Below, in pieces: positions 36,743 to 44,939 of a DNA stretch of 64,000 nucleotides; within the stretch, counting starts at the first letter, position 1; every line of letters begins with the position of its first letter. A program made the position numbers and the translations under genes. The stretch comes from Psychrobacter sp. APC 3426. Lineage in GTDB: Bacteria > Pseudomonadota > Gammaproteobacteria > Pseudomonadales > Moraxellaceae. The DNA lies in the NCBI RefSeq assembly GCF_030408035.1, contig NZ_JASDCF010000004.1:88320-152319 (forward strand), read 5' to 3'. The notes under the pieces were generated by a model. That model made no database searches. It was not told the DNA's origin and saw only the letters and a list, made by a program, of their open reading frames with translations.

Positions 36743-37146
36743 TAAATACTTATCAAAAACAGTCGTGGTTATGCGGGTAGTGAGTCAGTGTTATGTTGTA
36801 ATCGGTCAATAAATGGGCTTTTTGCCAAATTTATTCACTCGATGATATTTAGTGTCACTATTTATTTTATGGTATTGAATAACATTCAGTACCGTTCTTT
36901 CTGTCAATTTATGGGGTATATCAATAAACGATAGCGGTAAAAGCTATCTTTACACAAATAATGCGCCCTAAAATCAGATGAAACGTACAATCTTGGCAGG
37001 GTAGGTAACGTCAGCCTCTTTACTAACCAGTAGTAAAAATGGCGATTTGCTATCTAGAACAATAACGATTATTGCTGCAGCCTCTGCTTAATTGGCGCTC
37101 AACATGCTAAACTATAGCAAATCTTTGTGTAAATACCTAACTAAAA
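36743..37146. other. Intergenic region upstream of rluC
   Basis: 404 bp with no gene seen; the promoter of rluC should lie here. Confidence 0.5.
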
Positions 37147-38172
37147 ATGACAAACTCAAAAATGACCGACGACGCACCTACCCATGAAGCCCCTGCTATT
37201 TTTAATAGCAAAACACGCCCACAAAGCGCTGACGACGAAATCAGTAACTTTGGTAAAGTGAATTATCTCGAAGTAACACGCCATCAGCATGATCAGCGTT
37301 TGGATAACTTTTTGCTCAACCGCCTAAAGGGCTTGCCAAAATCGCATATCTATAAAATGATTCGCTCTGATGAAGTCCGCGTCAATAACAAACGCTGTAA
37401 AGCGCATGACAGAGTACAGCGTGAAGACGTGGTGCGTATTGCCCCTGTCGAGTTGGCCACTCGTGAAAAGCCTATCATCAGCACCGAGTTTGCCAAAAGC
37501 TTGCTGGCGCGCGTGGTGTATGAAGATGAAGGCATGCTCGTGTTGAATAAGCCTTCTGGTATCGCCGTTCATGGTGGTAGTGGTTTGGATTTCGGTGTCA
37601 TTGAAGCCATGCGTGAAGTCACTGGCAAAAAATACCTAGAGCTGATACATCGCATTGATAAAGACACCTCAGGTCTGTTGATGATTTCTAAAAAGCGCTC
37701 AGCGCTGAAAGCATTGCAGCAGCACCTGGTCGACAAAACCATCCAAAAGCACTATCTATGTATCGCTAAAGGCCAGCCTGCGCTCAATGAGCAACGCATC
37801 GATGCGCCATTACTGCGTTATACGCTCGCTAGTGGTGAACGCCGCGTAAGAGTAGATGCGCAAGACCCACAGGCTAAAGAAAGCCAAACTGATATCATCG
37901 TCCATGATCGTTTTATGATTGCCGGTCAACCCGTCAGCTTGATTGAAGCCAAGCCGCTAACAGGACGCACGCATCAAATCCGTGTGCATCTGGCTCATAT
38001 TGGTCATGCTATCTTGGGTGATGATAAATACAACGTCCATGATAAATCAGGTGTACATCGACTGTCTTTACATGCGTGGCGTTTAGATATTCCAGGCTAT
38101 GAGACCATTACCGCACCGTTACCAGAAGACATGGTTGACTGGTTACCAGAGCAGACCAAATTGCCTGAATAG
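37147..38172 (+). CDS. rluC: 23S rRNA pseudouridine synthase RluC
   Basis: RluC converts uridines 955, 2504 and 2580 of 23S rRNA (E. coli numbering) to pseudouridine. An S4 RNA-binding domain (about residues 50-115, RLDNFLLNRLKGLPKSHIYKM start) precedes the RluA-type catalytic domain. The catalytic Asp is in HRIDKDTSGLL near residue 176. The motif GRTHQIRVHLAHIGH follows. At 341 residues it is slightly longer than E. coli RluC because of a ~25-residue N-terminal extension. An ATG at 37162 is an alternative start, and neither has a clear ribosome-binding site. Divergent from rne, as in many gammaproteobacteria. Confidence 0.94.
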   Translation: MTNSKMTDDAPTHEAPAIFNSKTRPQSADDEISNFGKVNYLEVTRHQHDQRLDNFLLNRLKGLPKSHIYKMIRSDEVRVNNKRCKAHDRVQREDVVRIAPVELATREKPIISTEFAKSLLARVVYEDEGMLVLNKPSGIAVHGGSGLDFGVIEAMREVTGKKYLELIHRIDKDTSGLLMISKKRSALKALQQHLVDKTIQKHYLCIAKGQPALNEQRIDAPLLRYTLASGERRVRVDAQDPQAKESQTDIIVHDRFMIAGQPVSLIEAKPLTGRTHQIRVHLAHIGHAILGDDKYNVHDKSGVHRLSLHAWRLDIPGYETITAPLPEDMVDWLPEQTKLPE

Positions 38173-38220
38173 TTTTACAAAATGAATTTTGTCAGCTAAA
38201 TACTCCAAGTATGCACCTTA

Positions 38221-38264
38221 AACGTCACGAACTCTTATTTTTTAATAAGGCGCCGTGACGTTTT
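38221..38264 (+). terminator. Terminator of rluC
   Basis: AACGTCACG and CGTGACGTTTT pair, with a nested CTTATT/AATAAG stem. Confidence 0.75.
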
Positions 38265-38305
38265 CGTATCTACTATTTATTACTTTTATTTTTTAAGGTA
38301 AGTTC

Positions 38306-39019
38306 ATGATCAAACCAACCACAACTGATGCTTCAGAACTTGATGCAAACTCTCAATTATCAACCAGCCATCAACTTGCCGATAAGACGCTGATTATCTT
38401 CGACTGGGACGGTACGTTGATGGATTCAATCGGTTTAATTGTTGAGTCTATGCACGTGGCAGGAGAGGCGCACGGGTTCCAAACGACTGATAAAGCCGTA
38501 CAAGATATTATTGGTCTGAGTTTGATGAATGGTATTAAGATTTTATATCCGCAAGCAAGTGAGTCGCAGAAGCTGGCTATTCAACAGAGCTATGCAGATT
38601 ATTATATTGCCAATAGTCATCGTACGCCGCTTTTTGCACCGATAGAGGGTATGCTGCAGACTTTACAACAGCAAGGCAAACAGCTGGCAGTGGCAACGGG
38701 TAAAAAGAGAAAAGGGTTAGAGCGTGTACTAGATGCCTCTCATAGTCATCATTATTTTGTCATGACTCGCTGTGCTGATGAAGCAGGCTCAAAGCCGGAC
38801 CCGCAAATGCTTATCGATATCTTAGAGTATACGCAACAGAAAGTCGCTGATGCTGTTTTTATCGGTGATAGTATCTATGACATTCAAATGGCAACGCAAC
38901 TTGGGATGACCAGCATTGCAGTTGATTATGGAACGGCGTCTAGCGCTGAGCTTACCGCGCAGCAGCCCACTTATCAGGTCGATACCCCACAGGCTTTGGC
39001 TGAGATTTTATGCGGATAG
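38306..39019 (+). CDS. HAD-IA hydrolase, phosphoglycolate phosphatase-like
   Basis: A haloacid-dehalogenase superfamily phosphatase. Motif I is FDWDGTLMDS (near residue 33; Asp nucleophile and Asp acid/base). The cap domain follows, then motif II in LAVATGKKRK and motif IV in FIGDSIYDIQMA. At 237 residues it fits the Gph-like group often found beside rluC, and it probably dephosphorylates a small phosphorylated metabolite. The substrate cannot be told from sequence. AAGGT precedes the ATG. Confidence 0.88.
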   Translation: MIKPTTTDASELDANSQLSTSHQLADKTLIIFDWDGTLMDSIGLIVESMHVAGEAHGFQTTDKAVQDIIGLSLMNGIKILYPQASESQKLAIQQSYADYYIANSHRTPLFAPIEGMLQTLQQQGKQLAVATGKKRKGLERVLDASHSHHYFVMTRCADEAGSKPDPQMLIDILEYTQQKVADAVFIGDSIYDIQMATQLGMTSIAVDYGTASSAELTAQQPTYQVDTPQALAEILCG

Positions 39020-39072
39020 CGTTAGAGTGAATTTTGTCCATTACACCGCTATTTAGTAGATGCTTATAATGG

Positions 39073-39105
39073 AAAAGGGTTTGTCAATTACCGACAAACC
39101 CTTTT
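39073..39105. terminator. Bidirectional terminator between the HAD gene and engB
   Basis: AAAAGGGTTTGTC pairs with GACAAACCCTTTT across AATTACC, between convergent genes. Confidence 0.88.
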
Positions 39106-39125
39106 ATTATGGAAGACTATGATGG

Positions 39126-39911
39126 CTATTTGCTCTCGTTCTGAGTATCTTCCTGCTGAGTGCTTTCTTCTCGAGCGCTGTCTTTTTCAATAGCATCTTC
39201 TAGCGCTTCACCTTCTAGTGGCGCAAAAGAGGATTCGATAATTTTGTCTTCCTCAAGCTGGTACTCATACCAGTTGCCCATTATGCCAGCCAACTCATCA
39301 AGGCCTTCTTTTCGCAAAGCTGAAAACAGCTGAATGGTACAATTTAACCCCAGCTCCTTTAGCCTTTTTCGAGTATTAAGTAGAGCATTCTTGGACGCGC
39401 CATATTTCAGTTTGTCTGCTTTGGTTAGCAATATGTGTACTGGCAGTTCGCCATCATTTGCCCAACGTAGCATTTGCTCATCAAAGAATTTCAATGGATG
39501 ACGAATGTCCGTCATTAGTACCAAACCTGCAAGGCTTGAGCGTGATACTAAGTATTCCTCTAGCTCAACCTGCCATTCTTTTTTCATCTCAAGTGGCACC
39601 GCTGCATAGCCATAACCTGGCAAATCGACCAATCTTCTGTCCGTATCACCGATACTAAAGAAGTTAATCATCTGCGTGCGACCAGGCGTTTTAGAGGAGC
39701 GTGCCAATTGGCGTTGGTTGGTCAAAGCATTGATGGCTGATGACTTACCAGCATTAGAGCGTCCGGCAAAAGCAACCTCTAAACCCATATCAGGCGGGCA
39801 GAGGCGAAAGGTAGGTGCTGAGGTCATAAATTCAGTTTGTTGAATTTTTTGACGGGATTTGGTGTTGAACAAAGCATGTTCGGCGGCAACATCGTTATAC
39901 GGGGTGCTCAT
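39126..39911 (-). CDS. engB: Ribosome biogenesis GTPase EngB (YihA/YsxC)
   Basis: A GTPase needed for large-subunit ribosome assembly. All G motifs are visible: G1 GRSNAGKSSAI, G2 in PGRTQMINFF, G3 DLPGYGYA, G4 LTKADKL and G5 SALRKEG. The core runs from about residue 30 to 225. A Glu/Asp-rich C-terminal tail of about 35 residues is extra compared with E. coli (210 residues). It sits next to cytochrome c genes that face away, as in Pseudomonas. Confidence 0.95.
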   Translation of the reverse strand: MSTPYNDVAAEHALFNTKSRQKIQQTEFMTSAPTFRLCPPDMGLEVAFAGRSNAGKSSAINALTNQRQLARSSKTPGRTQMINFFSIGDTDRRLVDLPGYGYAAVPLEMKKEWQVELEEYLVSRSSLAGLVLMTDIRHPLKFFDEQMLRWANDGELPVHILLTKADKLKYGASKNALLNTRKRLKELGLNCTIQLFSALRKEGLDELAGIMGNWYEYQLEEDKIIESSFAPLEGEALEDAIEKDSAREESTQQEDTQNESK

Positions 39912-40376
39912 AAATGGCTCATTAATCTTTAAGAAATTGGATATGGTTTTTATTGGATATAGTCATAACGGATACCGTTATAACGAATTTTAATCACTAG
40001 TTAGTTGTTCAATTTGGCCAGCTAGTTATTCAAAAGGTGTCTCACACACCAATATTATAAGAGGCTGTCTATTATAACGCTAAGCATCTGTTGCTCACAG
40101 AATTAGCTATTTCAAATTATCGACCATTCTATACTATTAGTGGTCTTAGTTATTGAAATAACTGCAATTAGCATCATATAAATGATAACACAGCAGTAAA
40201 GTGCAGCAGTCATAACCATAAGTTAATGCTATCTACGAATGCGTTACCAAAGCCAAACTATATTTATCTGTATTTACATGACATACATTGTTACAATCTT
40301 TACTAAGAGATACTTAGCGAAAGACGTTTAACAGCAGAATTGGTTAAACGAATGAAACATCAAAAGGAGGTGTTCT
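39912..40376. other. engB-cytochrome c5 divergent intergenic region
   Basis: 465 bp of AT-rich sequence with no gene. It should hold promoters for both genes; no confident site was found. Confidence 0.5.
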
Positions 40377-40712
40377 ATGTTTTCAATCACCACACTTTTT
40401 AACAAGACCTATCGCGTTTTAACCGCTAGCGGTGTTGTATTGCTGTTGAGTAGTGCCATGATGACTAGCGCCAGTGCTGCTAATGTTGCTGACACCTATA
40501 ATAACTCATGTGCAGCTTGTCACGATAGTGGGGCGCTAAATGCCATTAAAAAAGGTGACAGTGCCAAGTGGCAGCAGCTCATCAAGCAAAAAAGCATGCC
40601 GACACTTATCAATTCAGTCAAAAGCGGCATGACGCAAATGCCAGCTGGTGGACTTTGTAACAGCTGTAGTGATGAAGATTATCGCAAGCTGATTGAATAT
40701 ATGAGCAAGTGA
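40377..40712 (+). CDS. Cytochrome c5 family protein
   Basis: A periplasmic or membrane-tethered monohaem cytochrome c of 111 residues. An N-terminal signal helix ends at ASAANV near residue 36. The haem-binding site CAACH follows at about residues 44-48. The C-terminal PAGGLCNSCSDEDY segment, with its extra Cys pair and preceding Met, is typical of cytochrome c5. AGGAGG six bases before the ATG gives strong initiation. It is codirectional with the dihaem cytochrome c4 and probably shares a respiratory role. Confidence 0.9.
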   Translation: MFSITTLFNKTYRVLTASGVVLLLSSAMMTSASAANVADTYNNSCAACHDSGALNAIKKGDSAKWQQLIKQKSMPTLINSVKSGMTQMPAGGLCNSCSDEDYRKLIEYMSK

Positions 40713-40746
40713 TAACTGGACAAATAAAAAAACAGCAGCACCAAAT

Positions 40747-40789
40747 AAAGCGCTAGGTTTTGTAACCTTTATGCGCTTTTTCTTTTTTG
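40747..40789 (+). terminator. Terminator of the cytochrome c5 gene
   Basis: AAAGCGC and GCGCTTT pair with a nested AGGTT/AACCT stem, followed by T-rich sequence. Confidence 0.75.
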
Positions 40790-41033
40790 TAAATATCCTT
40801 GCGCACTTTGTCAGAAAAACTGATGGATGTGACGATTAAGTAGGCAAATACTACAAAGTCTTGCTATAATAATCGAAAATAAACCCTGATGTTAGTAAGT
40901 ACTTTCAGACTGCTTGTGTTCAAGACCTTAAATATACGTCTGTCCCGTTAATTATAGGGCAGTTGATATCGGGCGTCTTAGCAGTGCAATCACTCTAAAT
41001 AATGCTTACGCCGAGTTAGTAGGATTTGTATCA

Positions 41034-41702
41034 ATGAAAAAGTTAATCGCTGCTGCCAGCTTATGCGTTGCAAGTTTCAGCGTACAAGCTGCTATTATTG
41101 TTCCTGAGCATGACGTCAATGCAGGTAAGCAAATTGCAGAAACTGTCTGTGCTGCTTGCCATGGTGTTACGGGTGTGAGTCCTGTTCCAGCCCAGCCAAA
41201 CCTGGGTGGTCAAAACGTAAAGTACTTATACAAACAATTAATCGACTATAAAACTGGCTACCGCAAAAACGGTATCATGCAGTCGCAAATTGCTAATTTG
41301 TCACAGCAAGACCTAGCTAATGTAGCAGGCTATTATGCTAGCCAAGCGCCTTGGGGTGTTGGTTTTGGCAACCCTGCGACCAACGAGGCAGCCACTAAGT
41401 TGTATTTAGGTGGTGACAAGTCACGTGGTGTGATTGGTTGTGCAGGCTGTCACGGGCCAGATGCCGCTGGTAACGCTTGGGCAGCATTTCCTAAGCTGGG
41501 TGGTCAGCATGCAGAGTATATCTCTACTCAGCTAAAACTTTTCCGTGCCGCGGGTCGTGTCGATGATATTGATAGCGATGAACAAAAACGTATCAATGAT
41601 GCTGCAAAAGAAGGCGAGATGGGTATGATGCAAACAGTCGCATCGAAGCTGTCTGATCGCGATATTCGTATCTTGTCAGACTATATCAGTGCGGTTCACT
41701 GA
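41034..41702 (+). CDS. Dihaem cytochrome c4
   Basis: A periplasmic dihaem cytochrome c that donates electrons to terminal oxidases. The signal peptide ends VQA near residue 19. There are two haem sites: CAACHG near residue 40 and CAGCHG near residue 140, one in each tandem domain, with similar LGGQ segments after each. At 222 residues it is standard for the family. AGGA lies upstream of the ATG. Together with cytochrome c5 and engB it matches Pseudomonas order. Confidence 0.94.
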   Translation: MKKLIAAASLCVASFSVQAAIIVPEHDVNAGKQIAETVCAACHGVTGVSPVPAQPNLGGQNVKYLYKQLIDYKTGYRKNGIMQSQIANLSQQDLANVAGYYASQAPWGVGFGNPATNEAATKLYLGGDKSRGVIGCAGCHGPDAAGNAWAAFPKLGGQHAEYISTQLKLFRAAGRVDDIDSDEQKRINDAAKEGEMGMMQTVASKLSDRDIRILSDYISAVH

Positions 41703-41809
41703 TTTATCAGACTACAATGACGAATAGCACATGCGTTATGCGTCATTAAACGTGATAAAGACCTGAGCGTCTAGCAGTCGTTATAAGCTATTAAATGTGA
41801 ATAGTTACT

Positions 41810-41833
41810 AAACCCCGATTTCGGGGTTTTTTT
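41810..41833 (+). terminator. Terminator of cytochrome c4
   Basis: AAACCCCGA pairs with TCGGGGTTT across TT and ends in seven T. Confidence 0.9.
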
Positions 41834-41941
41834 ATAACTGCTTATCCCTTATATTATAAACACTGTATCAAGATAAAGATAAAACCGCGTACAGAGACTT
41901 ATCATTATTCTGTCTCATGATAAATTGTCGTTATTCACTTT

Positions 41942-42043
41942 ATACCAGAATCAAAAAATATGATTGGCTGTGTCAAAATTGTTTGGTCTACAATGCGTCG
42001 TTCCTACAATTTTATCTGCTGATTTAGATTTTATGAATGGTAT
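41942..42043 (+). repeat. ATACCA-type inverted-repeat element, copy 2 (diverged)
   Basis: The ends are ATACCAGAATCAAAA and TTTTATGAATGGTAT. The 102 bp align along most of their length with the element at 31426-31530, including a shared TTTGACA (complement strand) and AATTG core. It ends 21 bp before the membrane-protein gene at 42065. Confidence 0.6.
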
Positions 42044-42064
42044 TGGCTCGTTTGGATTTAAATT

Positions 42065-43207
42065 ATGATGATCCGTTATGCTTCTTATTTTATCGCTGCA
42101 CTCTTACCGCTATTATTGTTTCGGTGGTTTGCACCTGCTTCTATTGGCGAGATAGACTTTTGGTTACTGTGGCTACTAGCGATGGTACTGGTATCACTGC
42201 CTGTCGTCTATGCCGAGATAGCATTGGCGTATCGCAGTGTCGATGCGCCATTAGCTGGTATGCAAAAACTCACTCGCGAAGCCGATGCTAGCCCGGTATG
42301 GCGCAGCTTTGGTTGGTTGGCAGCACTGGTGTCTATCATTATTGCAGCGCTGGTCATCTCTGGCGCAAGCACGGGTATTTTGGCTGCATTAACTGAGCTC
42401 AATAGCGCCCCTGCTGTGCCAAGCTTTGCTATTGCAGCAGGCTTGATAGTCATTGCGGTATTACTCAGCTTACTGGGCGTCGCTCCTTTGCCAATTGGCT
42501 TGGGCTTGATGGTCGTTGGTATAGTGATAGGCGCAGTAAATGGTTTACCACATATTGACTTTGCCATGACGGATGTCAGTCTAAGCGAGTGGGCGCGTGC
42601 GGTCGCACTAGCACTGGTCAGTGTAGGAGCAGGTACTGGCTTGTATTGGTTTGGTCAAAACCTAGCGAGTAAGCAAGTCATCACAGCGGTCGGTGCAGAC
42701 AATCACAATGCACAGAAACCCGCTCGAAGTCGTACAGCAAACGAGTATCGTGCGACTAAGTTGGTACTACCGATTTGGATATTGCAACTGCTTGTGGGCG
42801 TCGTGGCTTTATTTGTCAGCGGTATGGCATTGCCACCGATTGGACAATTGCTATATTGGGTAGGGGTGCTGTTCGTTGTTAGCTACCTGCTGCATTATAG
42901 TACCCAGCAGTTAGCGCATAAGTTTGGATTGTTGGTCAGTTTGGTTATTACTTTTGTGGTAGCGCTAGTGTTAGTAGTCGCTATTCCAACCACGTGGTTG
43001 GTCGGTATATTGGTCATTATCAGCACTGCGGCCGTGTTATTGTTGTCAATTTTTGCAGGCTGGCAGATGAAAATCAGTCACCTACGTAAGTCTTTGAACT
43101 TCGGTAATGAAGGACTTTATAACCTGTGGCGGGTTGCCATACGCTTGGTGGTGCCGCTAGCGCTGTTACTGGCCTTGATAGGTTGGGTGATGCAGTGGTT
43201 AAGCTAA
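42065..43207 (+). CDS. Multi-pass membrane protein of unknown function
   Basis: A 380-residue protein with about ten or eleven hydrophobic helices. It has a short polar loop (HNAQKPARSRTANEYRATK) near residue 225. The segment WLLWLLAMVLVSLPVVYAEIALAYRS near residue 35 vaguely resembles transmembrane segment 2 of sodium:neurotransmitter symporters, and GAGTGLYWFG near residue 190 could be a substrate or ion site, but I do not recognise the family firmly. The ATG at 42065 follows directly after the diverged repeat. The RnfH gene starts 13 bp before its end, so the two are probably translated together. Confidence 0.8.
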   Translation: MMIRYASYFIAALLPLLLFRWFAPASIGEIDFWLLWLLAMVLVSLPVVYAEIALAYRSVDAPLAGMQKLTREADASPVWRSFGWLAALVSIIIAALVISGASTGILAALTELNSAPAVPSFAIAAGLIVIAVLLSLLGVAPLPIGLGLMVVGIVIGAVNGLPHIDFAMTDVSLSEWARAVALALVSVGAGTGLYWFGQNLASKQVITAVGADNHNAQKPARSRTANEYRATKLVLPIWILQLLVGVVALFVSGMALPPIGQLLYWVGVLFVVSYLLHYSTQQLAHKFGLLVSLVITFVVALVLVVAIPTTWLVGILVIISTAAVLLLSIFAGWQMKISHLRKSLNFGNEGLYNLWRVAIRLVVPLALLLALIGWVMQWLS

Positions 43208-43572
43208 CAACTGAGGCTGTTCAGGCTGATGGTAGTGTGCTGCAGTCTGAGCAGCCCAGTCTCATGACAGTATATCTGGCGTATGCTGAGGACGAGCAGC
43301 GTCAGCATTACTTAGCTATGAAAGTCAGTCAAGGCATCAGTTTGTACGAGGCATTGGCTCAGGCAGGTTGGTTGTCACAATTTGTGGAGTTGGCAGCTTG
43401 GTGCCAAGAGGTGGCAGACATTACTACGCCAACGGCTAAGCGCTGGCATGTAGGTATCTACGCAAAAAAACAGCCGTTAGATTATCGTCTGCAGCCTTTT
43501 GACCGTATAGAGGTCTATCGCAGCTTAAGCGCTGATCCAATGTCTCAGCGCAAAAGCAAATCTCGGGGTTAG
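43195..43572 (+). CDS. rnfH: RnfH family protein (UPF0125)
   Basis: A small ubiquitin-like-fold protein of unsettled function, first noted with Rnf electron transport genes. Family features are seen: LMTVYLAYAEDEQ start, SLYEALAQAGWL, WHVGIYAKKQPLDYRLQPFDRIEVYRSLSADP (read in parts), and a basic tail QRKSKSRG. The GTG start at 43195 overlaps the upstream membrane gene by 13 bp. An ATG at 43264 is possible but lacks a ribosome-binding site. Compared with other RnfH (about 95-105 residues), the region around residues 60-80 has a short insertion. The gene converges on bamE 12 bp away. Confidence 0.85.
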   Translation: MVKLTTEAVQADGSVLQSEQPSLMTVYLAYAEDEQRQHYLAMKVSQGISLYEALAQAGWLSQFVELAAWCQEVADITTPTAKRWHVGIYAKKQPLDYRLQPFDRIEVYRSLSADPMSQRKSKSRG

Positions 43573-43584
43573 AGTTGACTAGGC

Positions 43585-44004
43585 TTATGACGCTGGCAGA
43601 CTGTCTATACCTTCAATACGACTGACCAAACCACCATCATCAAAATACACAATCAAATGTTGGCTGGCGTTTTTGACATCAGCGATGCCATTGCGACGGC
43701 CTTCAGTGCCTGCTTGGTAGTCATAGATATAGTCCCAACGCCTAGGCTCAAGGGTATCTTTAATCGCTGGACTACCAAGAATATAAAGCACTTGGTTTTG
43801 ATTCATACCTATTTGCAGTTTTTGTGCTTGCGCTTGAGTAATCGCGGTTCCTTGCGGCAAATCAATCTTATAAACACTCAGTAAAGAGCAGCCAGACATC
43901 GCGACAGCAGCACTCAGCATACTGGTGATGGCAATCTTGCGTAGTGCACTTGCAGGGCTTAACGGACGAAAAGTTAATGTCTTTATCATGGTAAGATGAC
44001 TCAT
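43585..44004 (-). CDS. bamE: Outer membrane assembly lipoprotein BamE
   Basis: A lipoprotein of the BAM complex that inserts beta-barrel proteins in the outer membrane. The signal peptide ends AMSGC; mature residues begin CSLLSVYKIDLPQG. The SmpA/OmlA domain shows GMNQNQVLYILGSPAIKD and WDYIYDY, both typical. The start is uncertain: TTG 44028, ATG 44004 and ATG 43989 are in frame and none has a good ribosome-binding site; 44004 is taken as a compromise. Divergent from fur, as in Pseudomonas. Confidence 0.9.
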   Translation of the reverse strand: MSHLTMIKTLTFRPLSPASALRKIAITSMLSAAVAMSGCSLLSVYKIDLPQGTAITQAQAQKLQIGMNQNQVLYILGSPAIKDTLEPRRWDYIYDYQAGTEGRRNGIADVKNASQHLIVYFDDGGLVSRIEGIDSLPAS

Positions 44005-44253
44005 AAGAAATGGGTTAGGTGCGACCAATGTTAGTCGTTGCTAATCTGGCCGGCAATCTTGCACAAATGATACGTCATTTACTTGCAATTGCCTACCACT
44101 TACGACATTATTTACCAAATGCTACCTGAGTGCTTTTATTATTTATATTTGAAATTCATAGACTTGCGCTGAGATTGTCTGCAGAATAGTAGGCTATTAA
44201 TTTACTCAGAACAAGCGCGTTTGCGGTTATTGAAAAACTTTATGTTCGATTAA

Positions 44254-44275
44254 AAATAATCATAGACGATTATTT
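44254..44275. promoter_or_regulatory. Inverted repeat in the bamE-fur gap, possible Fur or other operator
   Basis: AAATAAT and ATTATTT arms are separated by eight bases, 56 bp before the fur start. The match to the 19-bp Fur box is poor, so autoregulation is only a possibility. Confidence 0.25.
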
Positions 44276-44330
44276 ACCTCGTATTTTTGGTTCTTTATTT
44301 GCTAAGACTGTCACAGTCAGAAGGGATATT

Positions 44331-44765
44331 ATGGCTTCTTTTATCAATCAAGATTTACGCAAAGCTGGGTTAAAGGTCACCTTACCTCGTATTAAAATTT
44401 TAGAGCTACTTGAAAGTGCAGAGCTGCATCATATGAGTGCGGAGGAAGTGTACAAAGCGCTGATTGAACAAGGGGAAGACGTGGGTCTCGCGACTGTATA
44501 TCGAGTGCTGACCCAGTTTGAGCAAGCAGGCATCGTTGAGCGTCACAACTTCGAAAACAACTTATCAGTGTTTGAGATTACCCAAGAAGAGCATCATGAC
44601 CATCTGGTCTGTGATAACTGCGGGAAGATTGTTGAATTTCACAATGAAGTTATCGAAGAAGAGCAAGTTAAGGTCGCAGAAGAGCATGGCTTTAAGCTAT
44701 CAGGACATTCACTGGTGCTATATGGCATTTGTGACGACCAAGAGTGTAAAGACAGCGTAAAATAA
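44331..44765 (+). CDS. fur: Ferric uptake regulator Fur
   Basis: An iron-responsive repressor of 144 residues. The N-terminal winged helix has KVTLPRIKILELLE and the recognition helix VGLATVYRVLTQFE. The metal-binding region has the HHDHLVCDNCGKIVEF motif with the CxxC zinc site. The second CxxC-like pair is absent, with CDDQEC near the end instead. AAGGGAT precedes the ATG. It faces away from bamE. A strong bidirectional terminator separates it from pilU. Confidence 0.97.
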   Translation: MASFINQDLRKAGLKVTLPRIKILELLESAELHHMSAEEVYKALIEQGEDVGLATVYRVLTQFEQAGIVERHNFENNLSVFEITQEEHHDHLVCDNCGKIVEFHNEVIEEEQVKVAEEHGFKLSGHSLVLYGICDDQECKDSVK

Positions 44766-44839
44766 TGACTGTTAAGTCTTAATGAACCTTCACGTTTGAT
44801 GGTTTTTTATACTTCACTATATTACGGCTTCGGATTAAG

Positions 44840-44873
44840 AAAGGCCTTCATATTGATATGAAGGCCTTTTTTT
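44840..44873. terminator. Bidirectional terminator between fur and pilU
   Basis: AAAGGCCTTCATAT pairs with ATATGAAGGCCTTT across two bases and is followed by T. Confidence 0.92.
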
Positions 44874-44939
44874 AGAATTTATTCGCATGAGTTTGGGCTA
44901 TTTAACCTGATCTTGCCGCAGACTCAAAGCGTAAAACGC

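Noticed and set aside
37324..37572. Antisense frames inside rluC
   Set aside because: Overlap conserved S4 and catalytic motifs of RluC; no domain of their own.
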